Assembly: GCA_017744355.1 (NCBI GenBank)
Contig: JAGIBK010000007.1
Span: 156,203 to 220,202, forward strand
Source of the DNA: a bacterium
GTDB taxonomy: Bacteria > Cyanobacteriota > Sericytochromatia > S15B-MN24 > UBA4093
DNA: 64,000 bases
Direction of reading: 5' to 3'
How positions within the stretch are numbered: the first letter of the stretch is position 1; each line of letters starts with the position of its first letter. Positions 42,398 to 50,980 of this stretch are shown here, piece after piece. The position numbers and the translations under genes were made by a program. The notes beneath the pieces are model-generated. The model was not told the DNA's origin and did no database searches. It saw nothing but the letters and a program-made list of their open reading frames with translations.

Positions 42398-43024
42398 ATG
42401 CGCTCGCTGAAGCCGATCCTCGCGCTCTGCGCCTTGACGCTGCTCGGATGTCCCAGTCTTGGGACGTCCGGGCCGTCGGGCGATGGTGCAAAGGCTTTCG
42501 ACGAGCCGACGACGCCTCCCGAGGTGACGGGGCTCAGCCAGGCGGCTTTCTTGCCCGGCGATCGCCTCACGCTGCTCGGCGCGGGGTTCCATCCGCTCAA
42601 GGCCGAGAACCAGGTCCACTTCGAGGGGGCGTCGGCTTCGGCCGAGGTCACCGCGCCGGATCGGCTCGAGGTCGTGGTGCCCACGGGGGTGCGCTCCGGC
42701 GCCCTCTGGGTCTCGACGCCGCTCGGGCGTTCCGGCGTGGCGCCGTACGTGGTCGACCCGCCCCAGGTCGCGTCAGTGAGCCTCGATGCGGCCCTGCCGG
42801 GAAAGAACGTGACGCTCACGGGGCGGTACTTCTCGCCGGTCCTCGCGGAGAACCAGGTCCTCTTCAACGGCGTGGCGGTCAAACCCGTCGCGGGCAGCGG
42901 GGGAATGCTGGTGGTCCAGGTGGCCGGCACCACCGGTCCCCTGACGGTTCGGACCGGGGCCGGCAGCAGTGCCCCTCTGTCGTTCGTGGTCATCCCGCCC
43001 CTCGGGGGCAGCTTCAATCCCTAG
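42398..43024 (+). CDS. Small two-TIG lipoprotein present only in TIG operon A (gene 5)
   Basis: This 208-residue protein has the lipobox LLGC at Cys18. It lacks the shared N-terminal domain and consists of two TIG modules: PEVTGLSQAAFLPGDRLTL with FHPLKAENQVHFEG, and PQVASVSLDAALPGKNVTL with FSPVLAENQVLFNG. It ends LGGSFNP, like the ends of the multi-TIG proteins (IGGTFDP and VGGSFSP). It starts 4 bp after the preceding stop codon. TIG operon B has no counterpart, so it was either gained here or lost there. It could cap or cross-link the larger proteins. Confidence 0.85.
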   Translation: MRSLKPILALCALTLLGCPSLGTSGPSGDGAKAFDEPTTPPEVTGLSQAAFLPGDRLTLLGAGFHPLKAENQVHFEGASASAEVTAPDRLEVVVPTGVRSGALWVSTPLGRSGVAPYVVDPPQVASVSLDAALPGKNVTLTGRYFSPVLAENQVLFNGVAVKPVAGSGGMLVVQVAGTTGPLTVRTGAGSSAPLSFVVIPPLGGSFNP

Positions 43025-43036
43025 GAAGGTCCTGCG

Positions 43037-44095
43037 ATGAAACGCCAATCCGCCCTGCGAGCGATGCTGATCGCGACCTGCCTGGCCTTGCCGCTCCTGG
43101 CGTGTGCCTCGGAGGACGAGGATTTGCTCGCCATCGTCTCCCGCCCCACCCCCACCCCGGCCGACATGGAGGGTGAGATCCCCTACGAGGAGGGGCCGGG
43201 AGTGGTTCGCACCCCGCCCCCCACGCCGACGCCCTTGCCGAGCGGCTTCGACAACAGCGGCACGCGCCCCGGTATGCTGCCCATCCAGAATCCCCGGGCC
43301 ATCGGGATCGGCCGTAGCGGTGATCTGTACGTGGCCTCGGCACCCAGCACCCTCGTGGTGCTCAGCGAGTTCGGCGTCGTCAAGGCCACGGCCTCGCTCG
43401 AATTGCTGCCCGAGCGCTTCGCCTACCTGGGGGACACCCCGCTCTATACGAGCGGAAATGCGCTGGTCACCCTCGATGCGACGCACGTCGCCAAGCAGAC
43501 GGTCCGCTACTCCGGGGCGTCGGCTTTGGCCTTCAGCGTCCTGAAAACCTCGAATCAGAGCGAGTACCGGGCCGTGGCGGCGGGCGCCAAGGTCACGATT
43601 GAGCGCAACGGCGTCGCCGACGAGCGCGACTTTCCCGAGGGTGTTGCGCCCGTCTCGTTGGCCCTCGATTACATGGGCAACGTCTGGGGCGTCGGGGGGA
43701 AGACTCTCGCCAAGCTCAAGGCAGAGCCCAGCGACGACCCGATCGTGTTGAACGTGGCGGATCTGGGCAACCTGGTCGGCGTGGTGATCGAGAACGTGAC
43801 CGGCAATACCTCGCTGTGGGTGCTGGGGACGACGGGCCTCGCCTGCTATGACTCGGCCGGGAACCGCCAAGGCGGCAAGATCGTCGTCTCCGGGGGCGAT
43901 CGTCTCTTCGTCAAGAGCGGCAACCCCGTCGTGGTGAAGGATTCGGCCGGCGAGATCTGCCGATTCAAGGCGGATGGGACACCAGAGCCCATAGTGAAGC
44001 TCGAAGGCGGCATCGCTGGGGCCGCTATGGACGCACAGGGCAACTTGTGGGTGTCGAGCCTCGCCGAGGGTCGAATTTTGCATACGCGCTTCTAA
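43037..44095 (+). CDS. Beta-rich lipoprotein, propeller-like (TIG operon A, gene 6)
   Basis: This 352-residue protein has the lipobox LLAC at Cys23, followed by an acidic and Pro-rich stretch (ASEDEDLL, TPPPTPTPLPSG). The rest has weak repeats that resemble NHL or beta-propeller blades: IQNPRAIGIGRSGDLYVAS, VAPVSLALDYMGNVWGVG and GGIAGAAMDAQGNLWVSS. The last residues are ILHTRF. It is paralogous to 53858-54988, which has the same plan. It may bind other components of the operon. The function is unknown. Confidence 0.82.
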   Translation: MKRQSALRAMLIATCLALPLLACASEDEDLLAIVSRPTPTPADMEGEIPYEEGPGVVRTPPPTPTPLPSGFDNSGTRPGMLPIQNPRAIGIGRSGDLYVASAPSTLVVLSEFGVVKATASLELLPERFAYLGDTPLYTSGNALVTLDATHVAKQTVRYSGASALAFSVLKTSNQSEYRAVAAGAKVTIERNGVADERDFPEGVAPVSLALDYMGNVWGVGGKTLAKLKAEPSDDPIVLNVADLGNLVGVVIENVTGNTSLWVLGTTGLACYDSAGNRQGGKIVVSGGDRLFVKSGNPVVVKDSAGEICRFKADGTPEPIVKLEGGIAGAAMDAQGNLWVSSLAEGRILHTRF

Positions 44096-44445
44096 AACCA
44101 TCGCGCTGGCTTGAATTGGGTGCATTTTTGCGACCAGTTTGCGGCGGTTATTGGTTTAGGTTGGTTTGATGGAAGGTTAATTCTAATATAATTAGGCGAT
44201 TTGATTATTTAAAAAACTATCTGTATTGATGCGGTCTTCCTCCTGACTTCCTGAGCGGGGTCAGGGCTTGGGCCTGAAATTCGGAAATTGTTGAGCGTTT
44301 ATTACCTAGTGTTGCGAAAAGTTGCTAATTCTTGCTCAATCCGGGTACTTGGATTATGAAGGCTTGCTTGAAGCGCATCTCGTCGCACTTCCTGCCGCTT
44401 TCCCCTGGAACCTGCTTCACGTTCGTCGGTCGGATGGAGGTTGCA
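44096..44445 (+). promoter_or_regulatory. AT-rich gap between TIG operons with candidate promoter
   Basis: These 350 bp contain no gene and are strikingly AT-rich between about 44135 and 44225. A perfect TATAAT lies at 44187-44192, with TTGATG at 44166-44171 (15-bp spacer) or TTTGAT at 44165-44170 (16-bp spacer). It is the best promoter candidate for TIG operon B and would give a leader of about 245 nt. GGAGG at 44436-44440 serves the start codon at 44446. Confidence 0.6.
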
Positions 44446-46557
44446 ATGCGAATCATCGCCGCCTTCTGCGTTGCGATCGCGCTGCTGTCGGCAGGCTGCT
44501 TCCTCGCGCCGAACACATCCCCGACCGCTAAGGGCGGGGCGGCCTCCCCGGACGAGGCTCGGGCGATCGCGAGCCAGGAGAGCCTCTCGGGCATGGTCGA
44601 CTTCGGCGCCCGGCGTCCTCAGGCGGCGATCGAGGACGTGGCCTCGGGGGCGACGGTCTCCTTGATCGACGTGCCCACCGGCAACACCATCGCGACCACC
44701 TTGACGACCCCCCAGGGCGCCTTCAACTTCAACTTCGGGCGCGGTTGGCGCCCGCGCACCAACGCGCCCTACTACCTGGAAGCCGTCAAGGGCCTCAACA
44801 ACAACCATCCCGGCCATGCCGGGGTGCGCCTGCGCACCATCCTGGTCTATCGCAACGGCTGGACCTCGCTGACCAACAAGACCAACAAGAGCGGCGGCGT
44901 CTACATCACCCCCGACACCACGGCGATCTCGGTGATTACGGCCTACCACCCCGACATCGAGACCTTCTACCTGATGGGCACCGTCGCGCACGGCCAGGCG
45001 GATTCCTCCATCGATCCGCCCACCGAGAGCACCTTCGACCCGACGGACAGCGGCATCTCCAACGCGACCTTCCACCAGGTGGCGGGCATGGTCAATCAGG
45101 CCCTGACCGAGGATTCGGACCCCATGTTCCGGATCCGCTACAACGCGGTCTTCGACGTGTACACCCTCGCGAGCCTGAGCGGCGGCGGCGGGGGCGGCTA
45201 TTCGCCGACCGGGCCCACGATCCAGGGCCTGAGCGCCCTGGTGGGCGGCCCCGGCATGACCCTCGTGCTGTCGGGCCTCAACTTCGGCCCAGGCCTCTCG
45301 GACAACGCCGTCTCCTTCAACGGGGCGGCCGGGACGGTGCTCGCCGCCTCGCCCACCGAGCTGAGCGTGATCGTGCCCCCCGACGCCACCACCGGCTTGA
45401 TCCGGGTCGTCAACGCCGCGGGCGAGAGCAACGGCATCCAGTTCGTCGTGCTCGACACCATCGGCGGCGCGCTGCGCCCCACCCAGAACACCCCGGTGAT
45501 CACCGCCCTCTCGCCGCTCGCGGTCACGCCCGGCGCGACCGTCTCCATTACCGGGGAGGGCTTCGATCCGGACCCGCAGGCCAACCAGGTCTACTGGAAC
45601 GGTCGGATGATCCGGCCGACCGCCGCCTCGAGCACCAGCCTGACCGTCACCCTGCCGCCCGACTGGGGCAGCGGCGAGGTCAAGGTGGGCCGGGTCGGCA
45701 TCAAGAGCAACGGCCTGCACCTCACCGTGGGGGCGCCCGTCTTGGTCGCCGCGAGCGCCCGCACCGTCCTGCCGGGCGAGGTCTTCACCCTGGCGGGGGC
45801 GAACTTCGTCCCCATCCCCGGTGCCAACACGGTCCACTTCGCGGGAGCGACCGGGACCGTGCTCGCCGCGACCACCGAGACCCTCACGGTGCGCGCGCCC
45901 CTCATCCCTGATCTCGGGCCTGTGAGCGTCCAGACGGGCGGCGGCACCAGTGCCTCCGTGCCCCTGATGGTCGTGGCGGACTCGGGCGGCAAGCTGGATC
46001 TCGGCACGCCGCCCACCATCTCGGCCCTGTCCTTGACCGAGGGGCCGGTGGGCATCGGGGTAATCATCACGGGCACCCACTTCAGCGCCGATCCGCGCGA
46101 GATCCACGTGCGCTTCAACGGGAAGCCCGCCACCCTGCTTTCGGTCGCGGCGACCAGCCTGACGGTGGTCGTGCCGGCCGGGGCGACCACGGGCCCGGTG
46201 ACCGTCACCACCCCCGCGGGCGTCGCGAAGGGGCCGGTCTTCACCGTCAACGGGGATTCGGTGACGGACCCCTTCCTGAGCGGGCCGCCGCTCATGGGCA
46301 GCGTCAGCCCCACCATCGGCTTGCCCGGTACCACGGTCGTCATCGAGGGCACCAACTTCGATCCGATCATCTCGAACAACCAGGTTCACTTCAACGGGAC
46401 ACCTGCCGTCATCTCGAGCGGCACGTCCCGCCGGCTCACGGTCACGGTTCCTGTGGGGGCGACGTCCGGCGACGTCACCGTCACCCATTCGGGCGGCACC
46501 ACGACCGGTTACGCCTTTCAGGTCATCTCCGGCGTCGGAGGATCCTTCAGCCCCTAG
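44446..46557 (+). CDS. Multi-TIG lipoprotein, five TIG modules (TIG operon B, gene 1)
   Basis: The frame is open from 44332, but GGAGG and the signal peptide support ATG 44446: 703 residues, lipobox SAGC at Cys18. The N-terminal domain (GATVSLIDVPTGNTIATTL, YYLEAVKGLNNNHPGH, VITAYHPDIETFYLMG) closely matches 32563-35217. Five TIG modules follow, aligning with modules 1-5 of that protein, and then it stops at VGGSFSP. It is thus shorter by two modules. It presumably does the same job as its paralog, with a shorter reach from the membrane. Confidence 0.87.
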   Translation: MRIIAAFCVAIALLSAGCFLAPNTSPTAKGGAASPDEARAIASQESLSGMVDFGARRPQAAIEDVASGATVSLIDVPTGNTIATTLTTPQGAFNFNFGRGWRPRTNAPYYLEAVKGLNNNHPGHAGVRLRTILVYRNGWTSLTNKTNKSGGVYITPDTTAISVITAYHPDIETFYLMGTVAHGQADSSIDPPTESTFDPTDSGISNATFHQVAGMVNQALTEDSDPMFRIRYNAVFDVYTLASLSGGGGGGYSPTGPTIQGLSALVGGPGMTLVLSGLNFGPGLSDNAVSFNGAAGTVLAASPTELSVIVPPDATTGLIRVVNAAGESNGIQFVVLDTIGGALRPTQNTPVITALSPLAVTPGATVSITGEGFDPDPQANQVYWNGRMIRPTAASSTSLTVTLPPDWGSGEVKVGRVGIKSNGLHLTVGAPVLVAASARTVLPGEVFTLAGANFVPIPGANTVHFAGATGTVLAATTETLTVRAPLIPDLGPVSVQTGGGTSASVPLMVVADSGGKLDLGTPPTISALSLTEGPVGIGVIITGTHFSADPREIHVRFNGKPATLLSVAATSLTVVVPAGATTGPVTVTTPAGVAKGPVFTVNGDSVTDPFLSGPPLMGSVSPTIGLPGTTVVIEGTNFDPIISNNQVHFNGTPAVISSGTSRRLTVTVPVGATSGDVTVTHSGGTTTGYAFQVISGVGGSFSP

Positions 46558-46579
46558 GGCGAAGGTGAGGAGGAAGCAC

Positions 46580-48013
46580 ATGTCGCAGCAATGGAAATGC
46601 TTGGCCCTGGGTGCCGCGGTGGCGCTCTTCGGCTGCCAATCGACCCCAAGCGCCCCATCGAACGTCCAAGTGGACGCCCCGCAGCCGGCTGCCGCCGTGC
46701 CGCCGCTCATCGGCCAGCTGCAACTGCCGGGCTTCGCCCCGCAGGCGCTGCCCGCCGAGGTGCTGTCGGCGGCGACGGTCACCCTGATCGACCCGGGCAC
46801 CAACAACGCGGTCTCCACCGCGCTGACCGGCCCGACTGGTAACTTCATGCTGCAGTTCACGGGCGCCTTCGTGCCGGCCCTCAACGCCGTGTACGTGGTC
46901 GAGGCCTACAAAGGCCTCTCCAACAATGCCCCGGGCTACCATACTCCGCGCTTCCGCACCCTCATCAAGCTGACCGCGGGCGGCTGGACCTCGGTCTCGG
47001 GCACGAGCATCGTGATCAACGCCCTGACCACCGCGATCGCCATCGAAAGCTACCTGGACTCGGTCAACGTGTCGGCGGGCTCGACCATCGGCAAGGTCGT
47101 CCCCCCGGCGACGCTGGCCACCAACGCCTTCGCTCCGCACCACCCCGACGCCGAGGTCTACCAGCTCGCAGGCGACATCAGCAGCTACCTCACCAACAAC
47201 ATGGACCCGCTGCTGAACGTGAACGCCATCAAGCCGACCGTCGGCTCGTTCAACCCCACGGCCGGCTCGCCGGGGACCATCGTCACCCTCTACGGCACCG
47301 GCTTCAACCCGAACCCGGGCAGCACGACCGTGACCTTCAACGGCGTGCCCGCCGACATCATCTACGTGGCGCCGCGGCTGGACGTCCCCGGCGAGAGCCG
47401 CATGGCCGTCGTGGTGCCCAACAATTTCACCACCGGCGCGATCCAGGTCGCCACCCCCCAGGGCAGCGTGACCACCGGGGCCTCGTTCACCACCCTGGTA
47501 CCGGTGCTGAACTCCTTGAGCGTCGCGACCGGCTCGGTCGGCACCACCGTGACCCTCACGGGCCTGAACTTCGACCTGAACCCGAACAATGACATCGTGC
47601 GCTTCAACGGCATCCTGGCTCCCGTCTCGACGGCCTCGGCCACGACCCTGACCTGCCAGGTGCCCCTGGGGTCCACCACCGGCAACGTGGTGGTCACCAC
47701 CAACGCCGGAATCACTTTCCCCAAGCCCTTCACCGTCTTCCCGGGGATCACCGCCCTGGACCGCAACACCGCCGTCATCGGCGGGGCCGTGGTCATTACC
47801 GGCACCAACTTCGACGGCTCGAGCACGCTCGCCAACACGGTCCGCTTCAACGGCCAGCTTGCGACCGTCACTGCCGCGACCGACACCTCCTTGACCTGCA
47901 CGGTCCCGCCCGGCGCCACCTCGGGCCCCCTGACCGTCACGGTCGGCCCCAACACCAGCGTCAGTGTCCCCTTCTACGTCGTGCCGACCGTGTCGGGCGT
48001 CGGCACGATGTAA
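46580..48013 (+). CDS. Three-TIG lipoprotein (TIG operon B, gene 2)
   Basis: ATG 46580 follows AGGAGG; an earlier ATG at 46565 would weaken the signal peptide. It has 477 residues and the lipobox LFGC at Cys19. The shared N-terminal domain has ATVTLIDPGTNNAVST, YVVEAYKGLSNNAPGYH and INALTTAIAIESYLDS, then VPPATLATNAFAPHHPDAE. Three TIG modules follow, with YGTGFNPNPGSTTVTFNG, GLNFDLNPNNDIVRFNG and GTNFDGSSTLANTVRFNG. It ends YVVPTVSGVGTM. It is the most strictly conserved pair between the two operons (same length). Confidence 0.88.
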   Translation: MSQQWKCLALGAAVALFGCQSTPSAPSNVQVDAPQPAAAVPPLIGQLQLPGFAPQALPAEVLSAATVTLIDPGTNNAVSTALTGPTGNFMLQFTGAFVPALNAVYVVEAYKGLSNNAPGYHTPRFRTLIKLTAGGWTSVSGTSIVINALTTAIAIESYLDSVNVSAGSTIGKVVPPATLATNAFAPHHPDAEVYQLAGDISSYLTNNMDPLLNVNAIKPTVGSFNPTAGSPGTIVTLYGTGFNPNPGSTTVTFNGVPADIIYVAPRLDVPGESRMAVVVPNNFTTGAIQVATPQGSVTTGASFTTLVPVLNSLSVATGSVGTTVTLTGLNFDLNPNNDIVRFNGILAPVSTASATTLTCQVPLGSTTGNVVVTTNAGITFPKPFTVFPGITALDRNTAVIGGAVVITGTNFDGSSTLANTVRFNGQLATVTAATDTSLTCTVPPGATSGPLTVTVGPNTSVSVPFYVVPTVSGVGTM

Positions 48014-48025
48014 GCGAGGTCCAAC

Positions 48026-50968
48026 ATGAGCAAGCAACACCGCCCTCTCGCTGCCGCACTGGCCATCACCGGCCTGGTCGCGGGCTGCTTCCCCGGCTTC
48101 CTCGCGCGCCCCACGGACACGAACGGCCCGGCCGTCGTCACCCAGCAGGACGGCGCGCGCGTCGTCCGCGACGGGGACACGACCACCATCCAGATGACGG
48201 GCCACTCCCTCTCGGGACGCCTGTCACTCGGGGATGAAGGCTTCAAGACCCAGGCGACGAGCGCCGATGTGGTCAGCAACGCGACCGTGGCCATCATCGA
48301 CGCGGCGACCAACACCACCGTCGCGACCTCGGTGACGAACGGCGCCGGCAACTTCACCATCCCCCTGCCGGCCAGCTGGAACCCTCCTCTCGGGGGCGAT
48401 TACGTGGTCGAAGCTTACAAGGGCCTCGGCGGCGACGCCATGGGCAAGAACGTCGTGCGCATGCGCACCCTCATCCGCAAGCTCAGCGGGGTGGGCGCCT
48501 TCACCAGCATGACGGGCACGGACTCGATCGGCGTCAGCCCCATGACCACGGCCGTCTACCTCAAGAGCGTCGACGGCTTCGGCCCGATCCCGCTTGCGAG
48601 CGTGTACTTCGGGGACAACCGCGGCACCGTGACCCTCGGCGGCTCCCTGCGTCAGGCCAATCAGTTCACGGGGGCGGGCGTCTCCGACGCGCAACTCGCG
48701 GGCCTCAACGCGATGGTCGTCGACAGCCTCACGGCCGACGCGGATCCGATCGCGGGTGCCAACGCGGCCCTGGTGCCGGTGACCAACACCTTCAGCACCT
48801 ACGCGGCCCCTGCTGGGACCGTCGTCCAGATCCAGGGCTCGGGCTTCAGCCCCCTGCCCTCGGGCAACACGGTCCTGTTCGCCGGGGCGGCGACCGCGAG
48901 CGTCATGTACGCGAGCAAGGGTGCATTGATCGTGGCGGTGCCCTCGGGCGCCATCACGGGCAACGTCACGGTCACGACCGCCGCCGGTACCTCGGGCACC
49001 ACCCACTTCACGGTCACCCCGGCTATCGGCAGCCTGCCCAACAGCCCCCAGATCAGCAGCGTCAACAAGCCCGCCCCCGCGGTCGGGGAGACCCTGCGGA
49101 TCGGGGGGATGAACTTCAACAACGGCACCAACACCGTCACCTTCACCACGGGCGCCGGCACCACCACCGCGGCGGCGGCTCTCTTGAGCGACAACGAGAT
49201 CTCGGTGGCGGTCCCAGCGAGTGCCAAGAGCGGTCCCATCACGGTGACCAACAACAACGGTACGGGCAACGGCTACTGGATCGAGGTCTTCCACGCGGCG
49301 GGCTCCATCGTCGAGACCTTCGTCGACAACAGCCGCAACGACACCGCCGTCACCAACACCTCGTGGATCGGCGGGATCGTGCCCTTCGGGACGCCGCTCG
49401 CGGACTTCGACACCCTTGCCGAGTTCGACACCCTCGCCGCGCAGAACGCCCAGATCGGCTTCGATAGCCTGAGTGCCGCCAACCCGGCCTCCATCAAGAT
49501 CGCCCTGTCCGACACGAACGCGAACTACCCGTACACCAATGGGCAGACGATGCACACCGATATGCGGACCAGCGGCACTTACGCGATCTACCAGCTCGCG
49601 ACCAACGGCGCGAGCCTGTTCATGAGCAACGGCAGCAACACTAGCCGCTACCTCTCGACGGGGGCCGACGGCTTCCCGTTCGCGACAGGCCTGCCCTACT
49701 CGGGCTCCACGATCGCGGGGCTTCCGAGCTTGCCTGCCAACGTCCAGATCGCGGGCTTCGTGGGCAGCGATGTCTATTGCTACCACGATGAAACCACCGC
49801 CCAGTTCGCGAACATGGGCATCATCACGGCACCCGGCCCCAATGCCTTCGCCAATGCGTCGAGCAAGACGGTGCTCCTGTACGGCCTCGACGACGTCAGC
49901 CCGATCACCATCAACAAGATCGCAAGCGGCCTCATCGGTGGCTTGGTCCACGGCACCAAGATCGGGTCGGACGGCACCTACCTGTACCTGTTGTCGGGCA
50001 CCGCGGTGGTCGGCGGCTACAACCAGTACATGTCGAACATCAACCTCTACAAATTCCGTCCCGACTCCTACACCAATCCCACCCGCCTGACCCTGGTCGG
50101 CATCCTCGAAGATGTGCAGATGCCGGGTGGTGCGACCTTCATGTTCTACCAGTACACCAATATGCCGGTGGATGGTCGGGCCTTCTATCTGCCTGTGCGC
50201 ACGGCGGGCAGCAACGATACTTACATGGCCTACTCGCTCAGGTCCAAGCTGAGCAAGAACATCAACGTCCGGTTCCGCGCGAACGACACCAACTACTCCG
50301 CGGTGGTGTACGACGCGGTGAACGACCTTTATTACTCGGGGACCTACAACACCGGCTACATCTACCGCCACTACATCCCCTCGACACTCGCCAAGGCCAA
50401 GGTCTACGAGGCGACCGCCAACGTGACCACCCCGAACCAGAACCTGCCTGCCGGCCGGATGTGGGCGAACGTGGAGCTCAACATGGATCCGCTGCCCGTG
50501 GGTGCTGCCGTGACGGTGGACATCCTCGACGGCTCGGGCAACGCCATCGGGGGCTATCAGAACCTCGCCCCCGGGGCGAGCCTGACGGGGCTCGTCGCCC
50601 CCACGATCCGCGTGAGGCTCAATCTCTCGGGCGGGACCACCACGACCCCGGTCATCCGGGGGATCCGCCTGAACACCATGGCGACCCCGCCCATCGCCCA
50701 GTCCAAGGCGATCAATACCGGCGCGGGTGCCGGCGACCGGATCATCATCGACTCGGTCCAGTTCACCCAGGCCGCCAACGGCGGGGCCGTCGACTACAAG
50801 TTCGCGGACAGCGAGGACGGCGTCAGCTTCTCGAGCTTCCAGAGCGGTTTCTACGCAGTCAGCCGCCGCTTCCTGAAGTTCCAGGTGGTGCCGACGGTCG
50901 CCGCCTCACCCGCCACTGTTCTGGCACCGCCCGTGGTCCGGCGCGTGCAGATCAACTACCACTACTAG
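48026..50968 (+). CDS. Large TIG/propeller-like lipoprotein (TIG operon B, gene 3)
   Basis: This 980-residue protein has the lipobox VAGC at Cys21 (CFPGFLARPTD, compare CMPSFLSRPTG of its paralog). Its layout matches 36690-39578: the shared N-terminal domain (ATVAIIDAATNTTVATS), two TIG modules, GSIVETFVDNSRNDTAVTN, a propeller-like centre (GTKIGSDGTYLYLLSG, NLYKFRPDSYTNPTR), and a C-terminal domain with FADSEDGVSFSSFQSGF, SRRFLKFQVVPT and the end RRVQINYHY. It lies 12 bp from both neighbours. Confidence 0.85.
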   Translation: MSKQHRPLAAALAITGLVAGCFPGFLARPTDTNGPAVVTQQDGARVVRDGDTTTIQMTGHSLSGRLSLGDEGFKTQATSADVVSNATVAIIDAATNTTVATSVTNGAGNFTIPLPASWNPPLGGDYVVEAYKGLGGDAMGKNVVRMRTLIRKLSGVGAFTSMTGTDSIGVSPMTTAVYLKSVDGFGPIPLASVYFGDNRGTVTLGGSLRQANQFTGAGVSDAQLAGLNAMVVDSLTADADPIAGANAALVPVTNTFSTYAAPAGTVVQIQGSGFSPLPSGNTVLFAGAATASVMYASKGALIVAVPSGAITGNVTVTTAAGTSGTTHFTVTPAIGSLPNSPQISSVNKPAPAVGETLRIGGMNFNNGTNTVTFTTGAGTTTAAAALLSDNEISVAVPASAKSGPITVTNNNGTGNGYWIEVFHAAGSIVETFVDNSRNDTAVTNTSWIGGIVPFGTPLADFDTLAEFDTLAAQNAQIGFDSLSAANPASIKIALSDTNANYPYTNGQTMHTDMRTSGTYAIYQLATNGASLFMSNGSNTSRYLSTGADGFPFATGLPYSGSTIAGLPSLPANVQIAGFVGSDVYCYHDETTAQFANMGIITAPGPNAFANASSKTVLLYGLDDVSPITINKIASGLIGGLVHGTKIGSDGTYLYLLSGTAVVGGYNQYMSNINLYKFRPDSYTNPTRLTLVGILEDVQMPGGATFMFYQYTNMPVDGRAFYLPVRTAGSNDTYMAYSLRSKLSKNINVRFRANDTNYSAVVYDAVNDLYYSGTYNTGYIYRHYIPSTLAKAKVYEATANVTTPNQNLPAGRMWANVELNMDPLPVGAAVTVDILDGSGNAIGGYQNLAPGASLTGLVAPTIRVRLNLSGGTTTTPVIRGIRLNTMATPPIAQSKAINTGAGAGDRIIIDSVQFTQAANGGAVDYKFADSEDGVSFSSFQSGFYAVSRRFLKFQVVPTVAASPATVLAPPVVRRVQINYHY

Positions 50969-50980
50969 GGAGGTGGAACC

